This document shows positions 30,319 to 41,536 of a stretch of DNA of 64,000 nt, one piece after another; within the stretch, counting starts at the first letter, position 1, and each line of letters starts with the position of its first letter. The stretch comes from Rana temporaria (taxonomy: Eukaryota; Chordata; Amphibia; Anura; Ranidae): contig NC_053490.1 in assembly GCF_905171775.1 (NCBI RefSeq), forward strand, positions 460,001,143 through 460,065,142, written 5' to 3'. The notes under the pieces were generated by a model. That model searched no databases and had not been told where the DNA came from. It saw only the letters and a program-made list of their open reading frames with translations. The position numbers and the translations under genes are program-made.

Positions 30319-31947
30319 CAGTGAGGAAAATAAGTATTTGAACACCCTGCTATTTTGCAAGTTCTCCCACTTGGAAATCATGGAGGGGTCTGAAATTGTC
30401 ATCGTAGGTGCATGTCCACTGTGAGAGACATAATCAAAAAAAAATTCCAGAAATCACAATTTATGATTTTTTAACTATTTATTTGTATGATACAGCTGCA
30501 AATAAGTATTTGAACACCTGTCTATCAGCTAGAATTCTGACCCTCAAAGACCTGTTAGTCTGCCTTTAAAATATCCACCTCCACTCCATGTATTATCCTA
30601 AATTAGATGCACCTGTTTGAGGTCATTAGCTGCATAAAGACACCTGTCCACCCCATACAATCAGTAAGAATCCAACTACTAACATGGCCAAGACCAAAGA
30701 GCTGTCCAAAGACACTAGAGACAAAATTGTACACCTCCACAAGGCTGGAAAGGGCTACGGGGAAATTGCCAAGAAGCTTGGTGAAAAAAGGTCCACTGTT
30801 GGAGCAATCATTAGAAAATGGAAGAAGCTAAACATGACATGTCAATCTCCCTCGGACTGGGGCTCCATGCAAAATCTCACCTCGTGGGGTCTCAATGATC
30901 CTAAGAAAGGTGAGAAATCAGCCCAGGACTACACGGGAGGAGCTGGTCAGACTACACGGGAGGAGCTGGTCAATGACCTGAAAAGAGCTGGGACCACCGT
31001 TTCCAAGGTTACTGTTGGTAATACACTAAGACGTCATGGTTTGAAATCATGCATGGCACGGAAGGTTCCCCTGCTTAAACCAGCACATGTCAAGGCCCGT
31101 CTTAAGTTTGCCAATGACCATTTGGATGATCCAGAGGAGTCATGGGAGAAAGTCATGTGGTCAGATGAGACCAAAATAGAACTTTTTGGTCATAATTCCA
31201 CTAACCGTGTTTGGAGGAAGAAGAATGATGAGTACCATCCCAAGAACACCATCCCTACTGTGAAGCATGGGGGTGGTAGCATCATGCTTTGGGGGTGTTT
31301 TTCTGCACATGGGACAGGGCGACTGCACTGTATTAAGGAGAGGATGACCGGGGCCATGTATTGCGAGATTTTGGGCAACAACCTCCTTCCCTCAGTTAGA
31401 GCTTTGAAGATGGGTCGAGGCTGGGTCTTCCAACATGACAATGACCCGAAGCACACAGCCAGGATAACCAAGGAGTGGCTCTGTAAGAAGCATATCAAGG
31501 TTCTGGCGTGGCCTAGCCAGTCTCCAGACCTAAACCCAATAGAGAATCTTTGGAGGGAGCTCAAACTCCGTGTTTCTCAGCGACAGCCCAGAAACCTGAC
31601 TGATCTAGAGAACATCTGTGTGGAGGAGTGGGCCAAAATCCCTCCTCCAGTGTGTGCAAACCTGGTGAAAAACTACAAGAAACGTTTGACCTCTGTAATT
31701 GCAAACAAAGGCTACTGTACCAAATATTAACATTGATTTTCTCAGGTGTTCAAATACTTATTTGCAGCTGTATCATACAAATAAATAGTTAAAAAAATCA
31801 TACATTGTGATTTCTGGATTTTTTTTTTTTGATTATGTCTCTCACAGTGGACATGCACCTACGATAACAATTTCAGACCCCTCCATGATTTCCAAGTGGG
31901 AGAACTTGCAAAATAGCAGGGTGTTCAAATACTTATTTTCATCACTG
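30319..31947 (+). mobile_element. Near-complete Tc1/mariner transposon (1629 bp)
   Basis: The terminal inverted repeats are about 202-205 bp (30319-30520, 31743-31947), beginning CAGTGAGGAAAATAAGTATT and mirrored with one difference in the first 11 bases. TA lies on both sides (30317-30318, 31948-31949). Each repeat holds an outer and an inner copy of AAATAAGTATTTGAACACC, the IR/DR layout in which transposase binds two sites per end. The repeats are still highly similar, so the insertion is fairly young. Confidence 0.95.
30684..31730 (+). CDS. Tc1-like DD34E transposase, open but with a scrambled linker
   Basis: This is a cut-and-paste transposase of 348 residues. Residues 1-52 form the first helix-turn-helix (PAI-like). 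From about residue 91 the sequence is canonical: MWSDETK with D161, a glycine-rich GGGSIMLWG at 196-204, QHDNDPKHT with D252, and NPIENLW with E287, giving the DD34E triad at correct spacing. Residues 53-89 are foreign. An extra base near 30840 shifts the frame, and a 23 bp tandem duplication (30928-30950 repeated at 30951-30973) restores it; 1+23=24 explains the 8 residues over the usual 340. In the shifted frame the DNA still encodes the expected PRTGAPCKISPRG linker and RED-domain start. The catalytic core looks intact but specific DNA binding is probably lost. Confidence 0.93.
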   Translation: MAKTKELSKDTRDKIVHLHKAGKGYGEIAKKLGEKRSTVGAIIRKWKKLNMTCQSPSDWGSMQNLTSWGLNDPKKGEKSAQDYTGGAGQTTREELVNDLKRAGTTVSKVTVGNTLRRHGLKSCMARKVPLLKPAHVKARLKFANDHLDDPEESWEKVMWSDETKIELFGHNSTNRVWRKKNDEYHPKNTIPTVKHGGGSIMLWGCFSAHGTGRLHCIKERMTGAMYCEILGNNLLPSVRALKMGRGWVFQHDNDPKHTARITKEWLCKKHIKVLAWPSQSPDLNPIENLWRELKLRVSQRQPRNLTDLENICVEEWAKIPPPVCANLVKNYKKRLTSVIANKGYCTKY

Positions 31948-31949
31948 TA

Positions 31950-32703
31950 TATGCATAAAGAAATTTCTGGAGGTATCCTCTGCGCAATCCTCTGAGTATG
32001 TGAATAAAAAAAATGGTTGCTGCTTACAATGTAATGTGTATTTCCACACCCTCTGTGATAATATAAAATTAAAAAGTGTAGCACAACACAATAGTTAATA
32101 TACACGCCTGAAATAAAGCATGTAAAAAAAAATAAGGTGGCCCTTGACCTGCCAGCCTACCAACATGCAGGAAGAATGTAAGCTAGATGACCCTTTTGAA
32201 GATCTGCATTACAAGCATTTGTTTAAAAAAATGTTTTGTAATGATCATGTCATATTTCAGCTCAGTTCTCACCCTCAACCCTGAACTTTTGGTGAATTGG
32301 ATGAGATTTTCACTGTGGCTTTCATAAAAAATCTAGGTTGTAACCTTCAGGAAGCTTATACTCACAATCTGATCCAGATTTTTCTGGAGACTTGGCCTTA
32401 GAGGACCTCCGATTCACAGCTTATAAGATCACAGTTTCAGGAAGTTGCCGGCTCCTGCTGTGTGTAATGCGGAGTCTTGCCATCCTGCCTCTCAGTTTTA
32501 AAGCTTCTGTCGTCATAGGATTTTAAGAGCTCTGCCCATCAACCAGCATAGAAATTTACTTATTTTGCTGAATCGTTATTTTGTAATTTTGAATGCTGTT
32601 TTGATGCAATATTTAATGGAGCTGGCACCCTGGCTTGGTTTTTGTGATCAACTGTAAGAACACTGTAGCACTGATATTCCTTTGGGCAGGTAGAAAGTGT
32701 CAG
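31950..32703. other. Unassigned intronic DNA
   Basis: AT-rich; no repeat or exon recognised. Confidence 0.35.
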
Positions 32704-32941
32704 TGTCATGAGCTGAACACCCCCCCCCCCCGATTCGGTTCACACCAGAACATGTCACCAGACAAAAGTAATGTGCAAACATGGGACACGAACGTAAAAA
32801 ATCAAAAGTGTTCATTTTAAAGGTTTATATGCAAGTTATTACCATAAAAAGTGTTTGGGGACCCGGGTACTGCCCAGGGAACATGTATGTACTTTTCATT
32901 GGGGTGCAACATATATAATAAAGACGGTTTGCACTTCAATG

Positions 32942-33988
32942 AAGTTGGAAGCTCTGGTGCATGAGGAGAGCTATGATGTAATCGGTATTGCTGAAACTTG
33001 GCTTTAATCCTCACATGACTGGGCTATTAATATTCCTGGCTATGCTCTCTTTCGGAAAGACAGGGTAAAAAGGAAAGGTGGTGGGGTCTGTCTCTATGTG
33101 AGAAGTGACCTCAAAGCAAGCGTGAAAGAGGACCTGGTTGATGGAGAGTGTGATGAGGCTGAAGCATTATGGGTGGTACTGCATACAGATGTGCGTAGTT
33201 CAAAGTTAATCATTGGAGTTTGTTATAGACCACCCAATGTTAATGAGGAGGTGGAGATTCAGCTCCTTGAAAGGGCTGCGACGGTGATAATAATGGGGGA
33301 TTTTAACTACCCAGAAATTGACTGGATTAATGGCACTGCTGGGACAGTTAAAGGGCAAAAATGTAAAAACCTATTGCAGGACAATTTTATGGTCCAGTTT
33401 ATTGAGGCCCCAACTAGGAATGATGCTCTGTTGGACCTGGTAATCTCAAACCATGCAGAGCTTATTACTAATGTTCAGATAAAGGAACACCTGGGTAGCA
33501 GCGACCATAACATGATTTCATTTGATGTTAGCTATAAGCAAGAAATACATACAGGAAAGATAAAATCACTTAATTTCAAGAGAGCAAATTTTCCAAGGAT
33601 GAGGGCTGCTCTCCAGGACTTAGACTGGGAGGGAATATTGGCATCAATAAACACAGAACAGAAACGGGAATTCTTCAAAAAGACTGTTTGGGACATCACT
33701 GCAAAGTATATTCCCATGGGCAATAAGTTTAAAAGGCTAAAAATAAAACCCATGTGGCTCACGGTCAAAGTTAAAAAAGCTATAAACAATAAGAAAAGGG
33801 CTTTTAATAAATATAAAAATGAAGGAACACTAGTGTTGTTTAAATGTTACAAAGAATATAACAGGATATGTAAAAAGGAAATCAAGGATGCAAAAATTCA
33901 AAACGAGCAACAGATTGCAAATTATAGTAGGACAAACCCCCAAAAATTCTTCAAATATATTAATAGTAAAAAGGACAAAATAATCTAG
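32942..33988 (+). pseudogene. CR1 ORF2 endonuclease domain (one premature stop)
   Basis: The frame opens with LEALVHEESYDVIGIAETWL and meets TAA at 33005-33007, then continues through RKDRVKRKGGGVCLYVRSDL. Catalytic motifs are present: GDFNYPEIDW (D68, N70 counting from 33098) and LGSSDHN (S135, D136, H137). The frame after the domain runs to a stop at 33986-33988. The codon at 33098 is GTG, so that point is not a true start. This is the target-nicking nuclease of the LINE, inactivated by the stop and by the missing N-terminus. Confidence 0.88.
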
Positions 33989-34139
33989 AGTGGGTGACTG
34001 GGGACAAAGAGAAGGCTAATTTATTAAATACATTCTTTAGCTCTGTATATACAATGGAGTATGGGGGAGCTCATGTCCATTATGGGGGTTGTAGTGATAC
34101 AGCCCCAAATCCACAATGGCTCAAAAGTGATATGGTCCA

Positions 34140-34263
34140 GAAATATTGAGAAAGAATAAAGGTGGATAAAGCACCTGGACCAGATGACATACACCCACAG
34201 ATCCTAAAAGAATTGAGCTCTGTAATTTCAAAGCCATTGTATCAAATTTTTAGGCACTCATAA
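34140..34263 (+). pseudogene. CR1 ORF2 linker to reverse transcriptase (broken)
   Basis: VDKAPGPDDIHPQILKEL is encoded at about 34161-34214, matching the KAPGPDGI motif at the N-terminus of CR1 reverse transcriptases. It ends at the MITE insertion point. Confidence 0.75.
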
Positions 34264-34702
34264 GATATGCCGTTTACGTAAGACATACGCCGGCGTAAAG
34301 ATAAACCACCAAAAAGATGGCGCAGCCCATGCAAGGTATGGACGACGGAACAGCCGTCGTATTTTACGTCGTTTGCGTAAGCGTACGTGAATGGGGCTGG
34401 GCGTAGGTGATGTTCACTTCGAAAGCAATGAGTATTTGCGACGTGATTCTGAGCATGCGCGCATGCGCCGTACCAACGGCCCTCATTTACATGGGGTCAC
34501 AGGTACCTTACATGGAGCACGCCCACTACCTGCCTAATTTTAATTAGGCGTGGGTTACCCTGGGCCATTTGCGCTACGCCAACGTAACTTAGGGAGCAAG
34601 TGCTTTGTGAATACAGTACTTGCCTCACTATGTTACGTCGGCGTAGTGCAAATGGGATGCGCTACGCCGGCATAAACATACGCCGCGATACGTGAATCTG
34701 GC
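34264..34702. mobile_element. Family A MITE (subfamily 2), truncated, inserted in the CR1
   Basis: TGAGCATGCGCGCATGCG, CATTTACATGGGGTCACAG and a right end GTGAATCTGGC match the copies at 15.1 and 50.8 kb. TAA flanks it on both sides (34261-34263, 34703-34705). The left terminus is missing, and about 35 codons of the CR1 reverse transcriptase are also gone beside it. Confidence 0.7.
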
Positions 34703-34708
34703 TAAAAG

Positions 34709-35536
34709 TCTTTACCAAGTAACTATAGACCTGTTAGTTTGACTTCTATAGTTGGAAAGATACTGAAGCGTTTAATAAAAGACCACATAGAGGAGTTCTT
34801 GTCGGAAAAAAAATATTTAAGCAACAGACAGCATGGATTAATGAAAGACAGAAGTTGTCAGACAAACCTGATTTCTTTTCATGAAGAGGTAAGTAAAACC
34901 TTGGACAGAGGTGTGGCAGTGGACGTGGTATACTTGGATTTTGTAAAAGCGTTCGATACAGTTCCGCACACACGGCTCATGTGTAAGGTAAAGTCTACAG
35001 GATTGGAAATATTAGTTTGTAAATGGATAGCAAACTGGCTAAAAGACAGAATTCAGAGAGTCGTGGTTGATGATTCTTACTCTGAATGGTCAAAGGTTAT
35101 CAGTGGTGTACCCCAAGGTTCAGTGTTGGGACCCTTATTTTTTAATATCTTTATAAATGATATTGGGTCTGAGATCAAAGGTAACATTTCTGTCTTTGCA
35201 GATGACACCAAGCTATGCAGTGGAATAACGTCCTTGCAGGATGTCTCCAATTTACAAGCCGACCTTAATGCTCTGTCTAATTTGGCAACTATGTGGCAAA
35301 TGAGGTTTAATGTTGATAAATGTAAAGTTATGCACTTGGGGGCTAAGAATATGCATGCATCATGCATACTAGGAGGAGTACAACTGGGGGGATCCGTAGT
35401 GGAGAAGGATCTGGGGGTTTTGGTAGATCATAAGCTCAATAATGGCATGCAATGCCAAGCTGCGGTTTCCAAAGCGAGCAAAGTCCTTTCTTGTATTAAG
35501 AGATGTATGGACTCCAGAGAGAGTATAAATCATTAG
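34709..35536 (+). pseudogene. CR1 ORF2 reverse transcriptase domain
   Basis: The frame starts LPSNYRPVSLTSIVGK right after the MITE; the codon at 34739 is TTG, not a start. Core motifs follow: VVYLDFVKAFDTV (first catalytic aspartate in LDF), SGVPQGSVLGP, and FADDTKL with the two metal-binding aspartates. The palm and fingers are complete, but the N-terminal part is lost to the MITE and deletion. The frame ends in a shift at about 35510. Confidence 0.9.
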
Positions 35537-35952
35537 TAAGACCTCATCTGAAATATGCAGTTCAGTTTTGGGCACCAGTTCTCAAAAAGGATATTGGGGA
35601 ACTGGAGAAAGTGCAGAGAAGGGCAACCAAACTGATAAGAGGCATGGAAGAGCTCAGCTATGAGGAAAGATTAGAAGAACTGAATTTATTCACTCTTGAG
35701 AAGAGGAGAATAAGGGGGGATATGATCCACATGTACAAATATATAATGGGTCCATATAGTGAACTTGGTGTTGAGTTATTCACTTTACGGTCAACACTGA
35801 GGACAAGGGGGCACTCTTTACGTCTAGAGGAAAATAGATTTCATCTCCAAATACGGAAAGGTTTCTTCACAGTAAGAGCTGTGAAACTGTGGAATAGACT
35901 CCCTCCAGAGGTGGTTCTGGCCAGCTCAGTAAATTCCTGGATACTTTCCTAA
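35510..35952 (+). pseudogene. CR1 ORF2 C-terminal domain, +1-shifted
   Basis: YKSLVRPHLKYAVQFWAP, VQRRATKLIRGME, LEKRRIRGDMI and VKLWNRLPPEVV follow the conserved CR1 C-terminus. It lies in a different frame from the reverse transcriptase, with a few codons (the usual V..LY) missing at the junction. Confidence 0.88.
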
Positions 35953-36490
35953 ATGTACATAATATAACTGGGTACTAAGATTTGTAGGTAAAGTTGATCC
36001 AGGGGGTAAATCCGATTGCCTCTCGGGGGATCAGGAAGGAATTTTTTCCCCTGCTGTAGCAAATTAGATTATGCTCTGCTGGGGTTTTTTGCCTTCCTCT
36101 GGATCAACTGTGGGTATGGAGTTGAGTGTATGGGATTGTACTATGTTTTTTATTTTGTTTGTTTATTTTTTTGTGGTTGAACTGGATGGACTTGTGTCTT
36201 TTTTCAACCTAACTAACTAGGTAACTATGTATCAATGCAAACAAACGTTTTTAAAACTGCATTTTTTTCAGGAGCAGTGATTTTAAATAATGCTTAAAGT
36301 GAAACAATAAAAATGAAATATTCCTTTAAATATCGTCCCTTAGTCTGCCTGAAAAGTAGCGCCTCTTTCCCGTGTTTATAACAGTACCGCATTAAAATGA
36401 AATTTCTAAAGGAAAAATGTAATTTAAAATGTAAAAAATCATTTAAAAAACAGCGTGGGTTCCCCCCCAGTCCATACCAGCACAAGTCTA

Positions 36491-36814
36491 GCACACAGAC
36501 CAGGAGAGTAACCTTCAGTTCTTCTAGGCATATCGCTGCCTTAAATCCATAATATATATACTTTATAATATTTGTAATATGGCACAGATTACCACCTGGG
36601 ATTTTTTTTATTTCCTTCCTCCTAATACCATTGTAGCAACTTAGCAACTCCACAACCAGTAGTATGTGGATTCTGATTAGTCAGGACAAAAGGAGACACC
36701 GGAACTGTAGAAGCAGATTTCTCTTGCTGAAGCTTCCAAAGAGATAAAACTGCATGCAATATAAGAATAACTCCATCGGGCTCCAGCAGCAACAGGAGTG
36801 TAGACAATGTTTTA
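36491..36814. other. Unassigned intronic DNA
   Basis: No recognisable feature. Confidence 0.35.
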
Positions 36815-36815
36815 G

Positions 36816-37236
36816 ATCAGGGGTCTCCAAACTTTCTAAGCAAAAGGCCAGTTTACTATCCTTCAGACATTAGGAAGGCCAGAATGTGGCCAGTGGGAGT
36901 TGAAAATGCCTCAGACTTGGTGATCAGTGGGGGTAAAATAATTACATAACGCCTGTGGGCAATAGAAGGTATTGATATTAGTGGGAAGAATAATCTCCAT
37001 GGTTGGTGTCAGTAGGAGGAATGGTGCCCCATCATTGGGATCAGTGGGAGAAATAGTACCCAATCATTGGTATTAGTTAGTGGGAGGAATATTCCCCATC
37101 ATTGGTGTCAGTGGAAGGCATAGCGCCCCATCTATAGTGTAAGTGCAAGGAATAGTGCCCCATTGTTGGTGTAAGTGGGAGGAATAGCACCCTAAGGGCC
37201 AGATAAAGACCACATCGGGCCTGTGTTTTAAACCAG
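36816..37236 (-). mobile_element. hAT-like element with degenerate tandem repeats
   Basis: It starts CAGGGGTCTCCAAACTTTC. Its roughly 40 bp units (GTGGGAGGAATAGTGCCCCA) are the reverse complement of those in the hAT at 28.07-28.46 kb, and it ends in GGGCCAGATAAAGACCACA. The far terminus is decayed and no target duplication is visible. Confidence 0.65.
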
Positions 37237-37900
37237 ATAACCCAATGGGACCTCAACCGCTGCTTAGTATAGGCTTGTGATGATTTTTCTGCCTGACTGT
37301 ACAATGTAGTTTGTCTATGATACATGCACATATTATTACATTTTGACTGCTGGCTATTGTAAATTTTGTTTAGTGCTATTTTCTCTTTCATTCTGTATTA
37401 TATTACAATATTTAAATTACTGTTGAACAGAACTTTAATGCTGCCAGGTATTATAAAGAACAAAATATCTTTAGGGAAGGTTGGAGATGCTGTCTTCTCC
37501 TTGTGTCACATAGTAGCTATATGCTTTATTCGTTGAATGATAGCTGGTTTGCTGTCCTGTCGTTTTCTAATTGGCTGTTCAAGGTGCCATTGTCACTGTG
37601 TCCTTACAATATAGCTGTGAGCGGAGCCGAATTTACAGAGCATTCCTGAAAAGGCCACATCTGAAAACAATTTCCTGTTCTCTCACAAGTTAATGTCAGC
37701 ACTGTTTTGTCTGGCATCAGCCATTTTCTGCAAGGTATACTATTAAATGATAAAGGATACCCCACCCAAAATGTAAAAAAAAAAAAAGAAAGCATGTCTT
37801 GGATGGCATACATAAAAAAAAAAATAGTAATTTACTTGTTGCTTTTCCTTAACCTGGACTTGAACTAAAAAAGTAAAGGAACGTTGTGGGGAACATCTAG
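37237..37900. other. Unassigned intronic DNA
   Basis: AT-rich; nothing is supported. Confidence 0.35.
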
Positions 37901-38108
37901 TTTTGTGATGGCTGCTCTGGCTATGGTATACTTGCAAAAGGGGCCAGCCTGAAGTGATCTAGCAGGACTTAATTTTCTGATTAAAGTTCTACTTGAACAT
38001 TTCTAGAAATGTTCAAGTAGAACTTTAATCAGAAAATTAAGTCCTGCTAGATCACTTCAGGCTGGCCCCTTTTGCAAGTATACCATAGCCAGAGCAGCCA
38101 TCACAAAA
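37901..38108. repeat. Perfect 208 bp palindrome without spacer
   Basis: Each base of 37901-38004 is mirrored in 38005-38108; I compared all 104 positions and found no mismatch. The centre is TTCT|AGAA. Outside the arms there is no symmetry. There are no transposon-like ends. Confidence 0.97.
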
Positions 38109-38463
38109 TTTCGGGGGCCCATTACACAGCTTTAGGCCTGGTCCCCCCTGGGCCTGACCATTAACATTCACCAGGGCCCAGACACTGGCTGTCCCACCAA
38201 ATCTACCCACCAGCCATCCCACGAGTGCTTTCAAACTGGGGCGGTGTACTTGCCAGACATTCGAAAAAGTCCTGCAAGCAGCATCTTTGGGGCTGTTTTT
38301 CCCTTGCCTAATGCAGTGAATGGACAGCACTACTGAAGTGCATGAAAAAGCGATTTTGAAGCGCCACAACACAGGCGTTTTTAACCCCTTCTTCGGCCTC
38401 TAGCGGGGGTTAAAAGTGCTCCACTAGTGGCCGAAAAGAGTGTATTCCAAATCATCAGTTTTT
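38109..38463. other. Repeat-like GC-richer DNA
   Basis: GGCGTTTTTAACCCCTTCTTCGG...GGGGTTAAAAGTGC forms a short hairpin at 38374-38420, like the interior of the MITE at 6.9-7.3 kb. No ends are visible. Confidence 0.35.
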
Positions 38464-38465
38464 TC

Positions 38466-38730
38466 AAGGCCCTTTTCACAATGACGGACCCATTGGGGCC
38501 GCCAGTCCGTTTTTCAGGCAGGCCCGATTAAACGCCTCGTTGCTCTCTATGGAGCATTGGATGTCAATGGACATGTGTCCGTTGACACCCACCGGCATCC
38601 AATCTGCTAAAAACAGACAGATAGGGATACATTCAAACAATCAGTTTGTTTTCATCTGACTGCCCAATGCTCAGTTGCTCTCCATTTTTTACCACTGCTG
38701 AGTTTTTAGAGTCCGATCTGCTGACAGCCT
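38466..38730. mobile_element. GGCCCTTTTCAC-type MITE, partial
   Basis: It begins AAGGCCCTTTTCACAATGAC, like the element at 56.8-57.1 kb, and contains internal GTCCGTT/AACAGAC inverted words. The right end merges into a TTAAAGCGGAATTAAACCC repeat end at 38731. Confidence 0.45.
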
Positions 38731-40730
38731 TAAAGCGGAATTAAACCCTCCTATCCTTTAAGCCAAGGAAGCTTCTTCTGTTTGATCTGCAACTGCCATG
38801 ACGCTGCACATGTTATCAGTTTCCTAACTGTGTCTGTCTGTAACCCTTGCATTAGTGTGGCAGGCGCAACACTATAAAGTGCCTCATGCGCTGTGGCATT
38901 ATAAGAATTGTGATATCTCTGACTTTTCAGTCCAACAAGACTGTCTATTACTTTATTGCCGTTGTATGGAAGCAGTAAGGTTTAAAGAGCACACCAAATG
39001 CTTAAAATAACTTCTTTATTAACTTTTCTTCTTAGATAACACTGCTGCTTTGCAGCAGACAGTCCATGTACAAACACGTGTTGAATAAGTATCACAAAAT
39101 GGCGGTTCAAATATTCAATCTTGTCATTCAACATAAAATGGTGGATATATTTCTTTCTTCAGTATTTATACTCTCTCTCTCTGTAAGTTATCAAAGCATT
39201 CTCGGATTTCTCTAAAAGGTATAACTGTGGTTTTCAACTTGGTTTGCAGTGTTGCTTTAGTTCGGTAATGAGTTTGTTAGAGTGGATGGATGGATGTGAC
39301 TTAGTTCGGTGGAACTACAGTTAGGGCGGTTAGATGACTTTGTTTGATGGCTTAGTTTGGTGGAACTATAAGTGAACACACAACTAGATCAGTATACAGT
39401 TCTGATCACACTATTTACAATAAGAACATATATAACTTGTGTGACATACCTATTTAGGCCCTTGCTTCCATAAAACTGAACTCTGTATGGCTGCTCTGCT
39501 CTCTGTCTTCATGTGGAATGAATTTGCAGCACATGTACAGTATTAGGAACCTCCCAGACAGAATGGATGCAAAGGTGGCTGTGATAGGTCAAGACTCTGC
39601 TCAATGTGAGATTAGCTGTTATTGGCCAAGGCTACTGATGAGTCACAAAAGCTTAACTCTATGCTTTCTGGTATGAATTCTACTGTGTAATTTGAGCTTA
39701 CCTTCACTGTCATATAAATAAACGATTCTTAAAGGCATATTTTTTCTTTTGCCTCTGTGAACACAACATACAACTGTTATATGACATTCAAGCATAAAAT
39801 CACAGTTGACAACTTTGCTTTTGTCTCTCACATATAAACATGTGCATTACATTTAGGTTCTTAGCAGGTTTAGCTATATATACATGTAGGTTATATTAGG
39901 ACAGGTTCTAGCTGGCCAGCTACAATTAGTCCCGCACAAATGTATATGCTTGAATATCTGTGCAGGTCCATGCAGTCATCTACCTGTCATTGATTTGCAT
40001 TGGTGTATGTTCCCAATGGCTTTCCCTTTAGCCATGAAAAGACCAGAAACAATTGTTAGTTTCACCTTCCATTGACTTTGATAGGGTTCACAGCTAAGTT
40101 CCAGATTTGTTGACTTCCCTCCAGGTTTGCCATTCCACCTGTGAATTGAACCCAACCTAGTTTGCTCACCCTTACCCACCACCAGCTATTAGTTCAACAG
40201 TCATGGGGTGGGGGCAGTTCTGACATTAGGAAGCATTCCTCTACCAAGATGCCCAGAAACACAAAACAAGGCATGGTAAGTTAGCAATGGTGAAATAAAC
40301 AGGTGAAGGAGACAATTCTGGTGAATGGTCTTTTGCCCTCCACTTTCTTTTTTATGCACAGCTTTTAGAATTCAGCTCCTTTTTAAAATTTGCCTATCAT
40401 AGAAAAAATATGTGAGCTGCCATTTCTATCCTGCCCCTGAAAATGCCAGTTGGCAAGCTGTCATACTTTTAGCTACAATACATTTTGAGAGTATTTTATT
40501 TACTGTATACCCATTTATGAGATTATCTCTCAACATTTATAGAATAATGTATGCTGTTTTAAACCTGTGATAGTCACTGTATCTTTTCTACAAAACATTT
40601 TGCTCTCATCAACTGTTTAAGTATAGGAGATCTTGAATTAAAAACAAATGCATGCAGATAAAATATGCATAAGTCATGTGTTCCTTGTCAGTTGCTGCCA
40701 TTTTTTTGCAGTAAAATATTATCCATACAT
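38731..40730. other. Unassigned intronic DNA
   Basis: A long stretch with no recognised exon or clear transposon end. 39172-39182 is a CT microsatellite. 39430-39660 (GGCTGCTCTGCTCTCTG, TTATTGGCCAAGGCTACTG) has the look of LTR or UTR sequence, but no paired repeat was found. Confidence 0.3.
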
Positions 40731-41180
40731 GTGTTGGCATGGTGAAATATAATTCAGAAGACAGCAATACAATTTTGTTTTATGTCTGCCTTTCTTTTCC
40801 TTCCCGCACTGGCCTGTGTCTGTTTGTCATTGTCATCATTTTGCCTTATCTATTCTTCCCTTATTGCTTTATACGTCAAGTCTTTGAGCACTTCAGAGCA
40901 GAGTTTGTTATCCATTGTTGTAGTAAGAGAGTCAGTAGTGTATTTAGGGTTTTGTGCTGCCCTAGGCCTGACTAAACTCATGCACCTCCTAATTTAAATA
41001 TGACCCATTCCTTTCTGTCAAGGCCACACCCATTGCTATTTAAGGCCCGCCCTGAAATTTTTAAGTGGGGACACTAGTTCTGAGGGCCTGGGAGGGCAAT
41101 GAATTCCTTTAATTTGCATAGATTTCCTCTCACTTCCTGTTTGGCTTTGGGGTAGGAAGTGGAGGGAAATCTCTGCAGTG
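40731..41180. repeat. Probable interspersed repeat
   Basis: TGTGCTGCCCTAGGCCTGA and CTAATTTAAATATGACCC look like a dispersed frog repeat. A related CCTAGGCCTGGGCC block lies inverted at about 43720. No boundaries are seen. Confidence 0.3.
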
Positions 41181-41536
41181 GAACAGGGCAGTGTTGCCAA
41201 CCGCCGGTATTTTTACTGGCAGCCAGTAAAAAACAATTTTCTCCTGCCAGTAAATGCCAGTAAAAGTAAAAGATTGCCAGTAAAAACAATGGCTGTGACG
41301 CTCGCCCTAGTCCGGAGCTGGCTGGGACCATCCGAGTGCTTTCTACAGTGTGATCGGCAGCTTTGGCGGAGGCGGTGCCTGAGCATGTTGTGTGATGTTA
41401 TGGTGCAATGGAGCCAAGCAGAGTGGCCAGAGCCTTATGTGCGGGGAGCAAGGCAGGATGGGACCAGGACCATCAGTGCTGTTTAGACTGGAGTGGACTG
41501 AAGAGACCACTTGGCTTGGGGAGATAGACACCATCT

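Larger units (their letters stand above)
32889..36226 (+). mobile_element. CR1-type non-LTR retrotransposon, 5'-truncated and broken
   Basis: It contains, in order, an AP endonuclease, a reverse transcriptase and the C-terminal zone of a CR1 ORF2. A 3' UTR follows with GATCAGGAAGGAATTTTTTC and TGCCTTCCTCTGGATCAAC and a terminal CTAACTAGGTAACTATG repeat-like tail, all typical of vertebrate CR1. A 6 bp duplication, ATGTAT, flanks it (32883-32888, 36227-36232). ORF1 and the ORF2 start are missing. A MITE interrupts it at about 34.26-34.70 kb. Confidence 0.9.
32710..36490 (-). mobile_element. hAT repeat (inverse copy of 20.2 kb element) split by a CR1 LINE
   Basis: 32710-32888 and 36227-36490 match the reverse complement of the hAT at 20225-21071. 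On the left they share CATAAAAAGTGTTTGGGGACC and on the right CAGTGATTTTAAATAATGC and AAAGTGAAACAATAAAAAT. Rejoining them at ACATGTAT/ATCAATGC restores the reference order, so the LINE inserted inside the hAT. The outer terminus has decayed to CATGAGCTGAACACC. Confidence 0.75.
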
